From Peptococcaceae bacterium (GTDB lineage Bacteria > Bacillota > Peptococcia > Peptococcales > Peptococcaceae): a DNA stretch of 64,000 bases. Made by a program: the position numbers and the translations under genes. The notes under the pieces are model-generated. The model had not been told where the DNA came from. It did no database searches and saw only the letters and a program-made list of their open reading frames with translations. The stretch spans positions 1 through 64,000 of the forward strand of contig JAHZHI010000011.1 of NCBI GenBank assembly GCA_019420345.1, in the 5' to 3' direction. Positions 63,579 through 64,000 of the stretch are shown here, piece by piece (within the stretch, counting starts at the first letter, position 1; each line of letters opens with the position of its first letter).

Positions 63579-64000
63579 TTATTTGGCGTAATTCACGTTG
63601 CGAGTTTCGCGAATAACCACCACTTTGATTTGGCCAGGATATTCCATCTCGGCCTCAATACGTTTGACGATATCATAAGCAAGTTTTGCACTTTGGGCAT
63701 CGTCAATCTTATCAGGTTTGACAATAACACGAACTTCACGCCCAGCTTGTACAGCATATGTTTTTTCGACACCATCGAAATCATTGGCAATGCCTTCCAA
63801 CTGAGTCAGTCGTTTGAGGTAATTTTCCAGGGTTTCTCGACGCGCACCTGGACGTGCTGCAGAAATGGCATCCGCTGCTGCCACGAGAACGGATTCGACA
63901 GAGCTAGGCTCTACATCCCCATGGTGAGAGAGAATGGCATTAAGCACACCAGCCGGTTCACGATATTTGCGAGCGATATCAGCCCCCAAGCTGGTATGAG
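63579..64000 (-). CDS. rny: Ribonuclease Y, 3' part (cut by the window edge)
   Basis: The last 140 codons of RNase Y are in the window, and the reading frame stays open to base 64000 ([15 protein letters not shown]). This is the C-terminal half of the HD endonuclease domain: [60 protein letters not shown] and the family ending [12 protein letters not shown]. RNase Y is the membrane-bound endonuclease that starts mRNA decay in Bacillota. The TTG at 63989 is not its true start. Confidence 0.95.
   Translation of the reverse strand, partial: HTSLGADIARKYREPAGVLNAILSHHGDVEPSSVESVLVAAADAISAARPGARRETLENYLKRLTQLEGIANDFDGVEKTYAVQAGREVRVIVKPDKIDDAQSAKLAYDIVKRIEAEMEYPGQIKVVVIRETRNVNYAK

Overview
The window reads as about 64 kb of chromosome from an anaerobic, A+T-rich member of the Bacillota. 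The lineage call rests on a T-box leader before valS, a lysine riboswitch before dapB, the gene order tig-clpP-clpX-lon-engB, and LysR, VanRS-like, DUF711/ACT and small-alarmone-synthetase genes of the kinds found in that phylum. A Negativicutes-like organism is plausible, but no outer-membrane or 16S marker in the window proves it. There are no CRISPR arrays, insertion sequences or prophage genes.

Region 1 (1-14.7 kb) is the accessory part. After a DHA2-type drug exporter and an orphan 172-aa gene, it holds a pterin-cofactor and tungsten/molybdenum enzyme island. A small unknown protein ending in Gly-Gly precedes a MoaE-like subunit. A long leftward operon encodes a HTH-PBP regulator, MoeA, a MoeA-PBP fusion, two flavoproteins resembling the anaerobic glycerol-3-phosphate dehydrogenase pair, MoaA, MoaC and Mog. 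Divergent from it are a tungsten aldehyde:ferredoxin oxidoreductase (AOR), a MoaD-like carrier and a ThiF/MoeB-like enzyme. The 300-bp divergent region carries two good promoters and several repeats. The likely logic is one oxyanion-sensing regulator controlling cofactor synthesis and its main client enzyme, with the two flavoproteins as candidate redox partners.

Region 2 (14.7-31 kb) holds three secreted proteins, two of them tandem paralogues, beside a VanR/VanS-like two-component system whose promoter carries three TTAGG repeats at 11-bp spacing. Then comes an eight-gene leftward operon (CBS, ACT, DUF711, DUF5665, lspA, rluD-like and two LysR regulators) and a Gld-type ABC system.

Region 3 (31-54.5 kb) is mostly housekeeping, all leftward. 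It has a thioredoxin-reductase-like flavoprotein with a fused thioredoxin-like tail; valS-tatA-tatB-tatC-PRC-FeoA behind a T-box; secDF; trkA-trkH-ruvCAB-queA-tgt-yajC; and tig-clpP-clpX-lon-engB.

Region 4 (54.4-64 kb) has nine tRNA genes (two leftward, seven rightward), a CpXC protein with a small alarmone synthetase, a small HD hydrolase, lysine-riboswitch-controlled dapB-asd, an alpha/beta hydrolase, trmL, a sirtuin with an incomplete zinc site, an S-layer-homology SGNH hydrolase, and the 3' part of rny running off the right edge.
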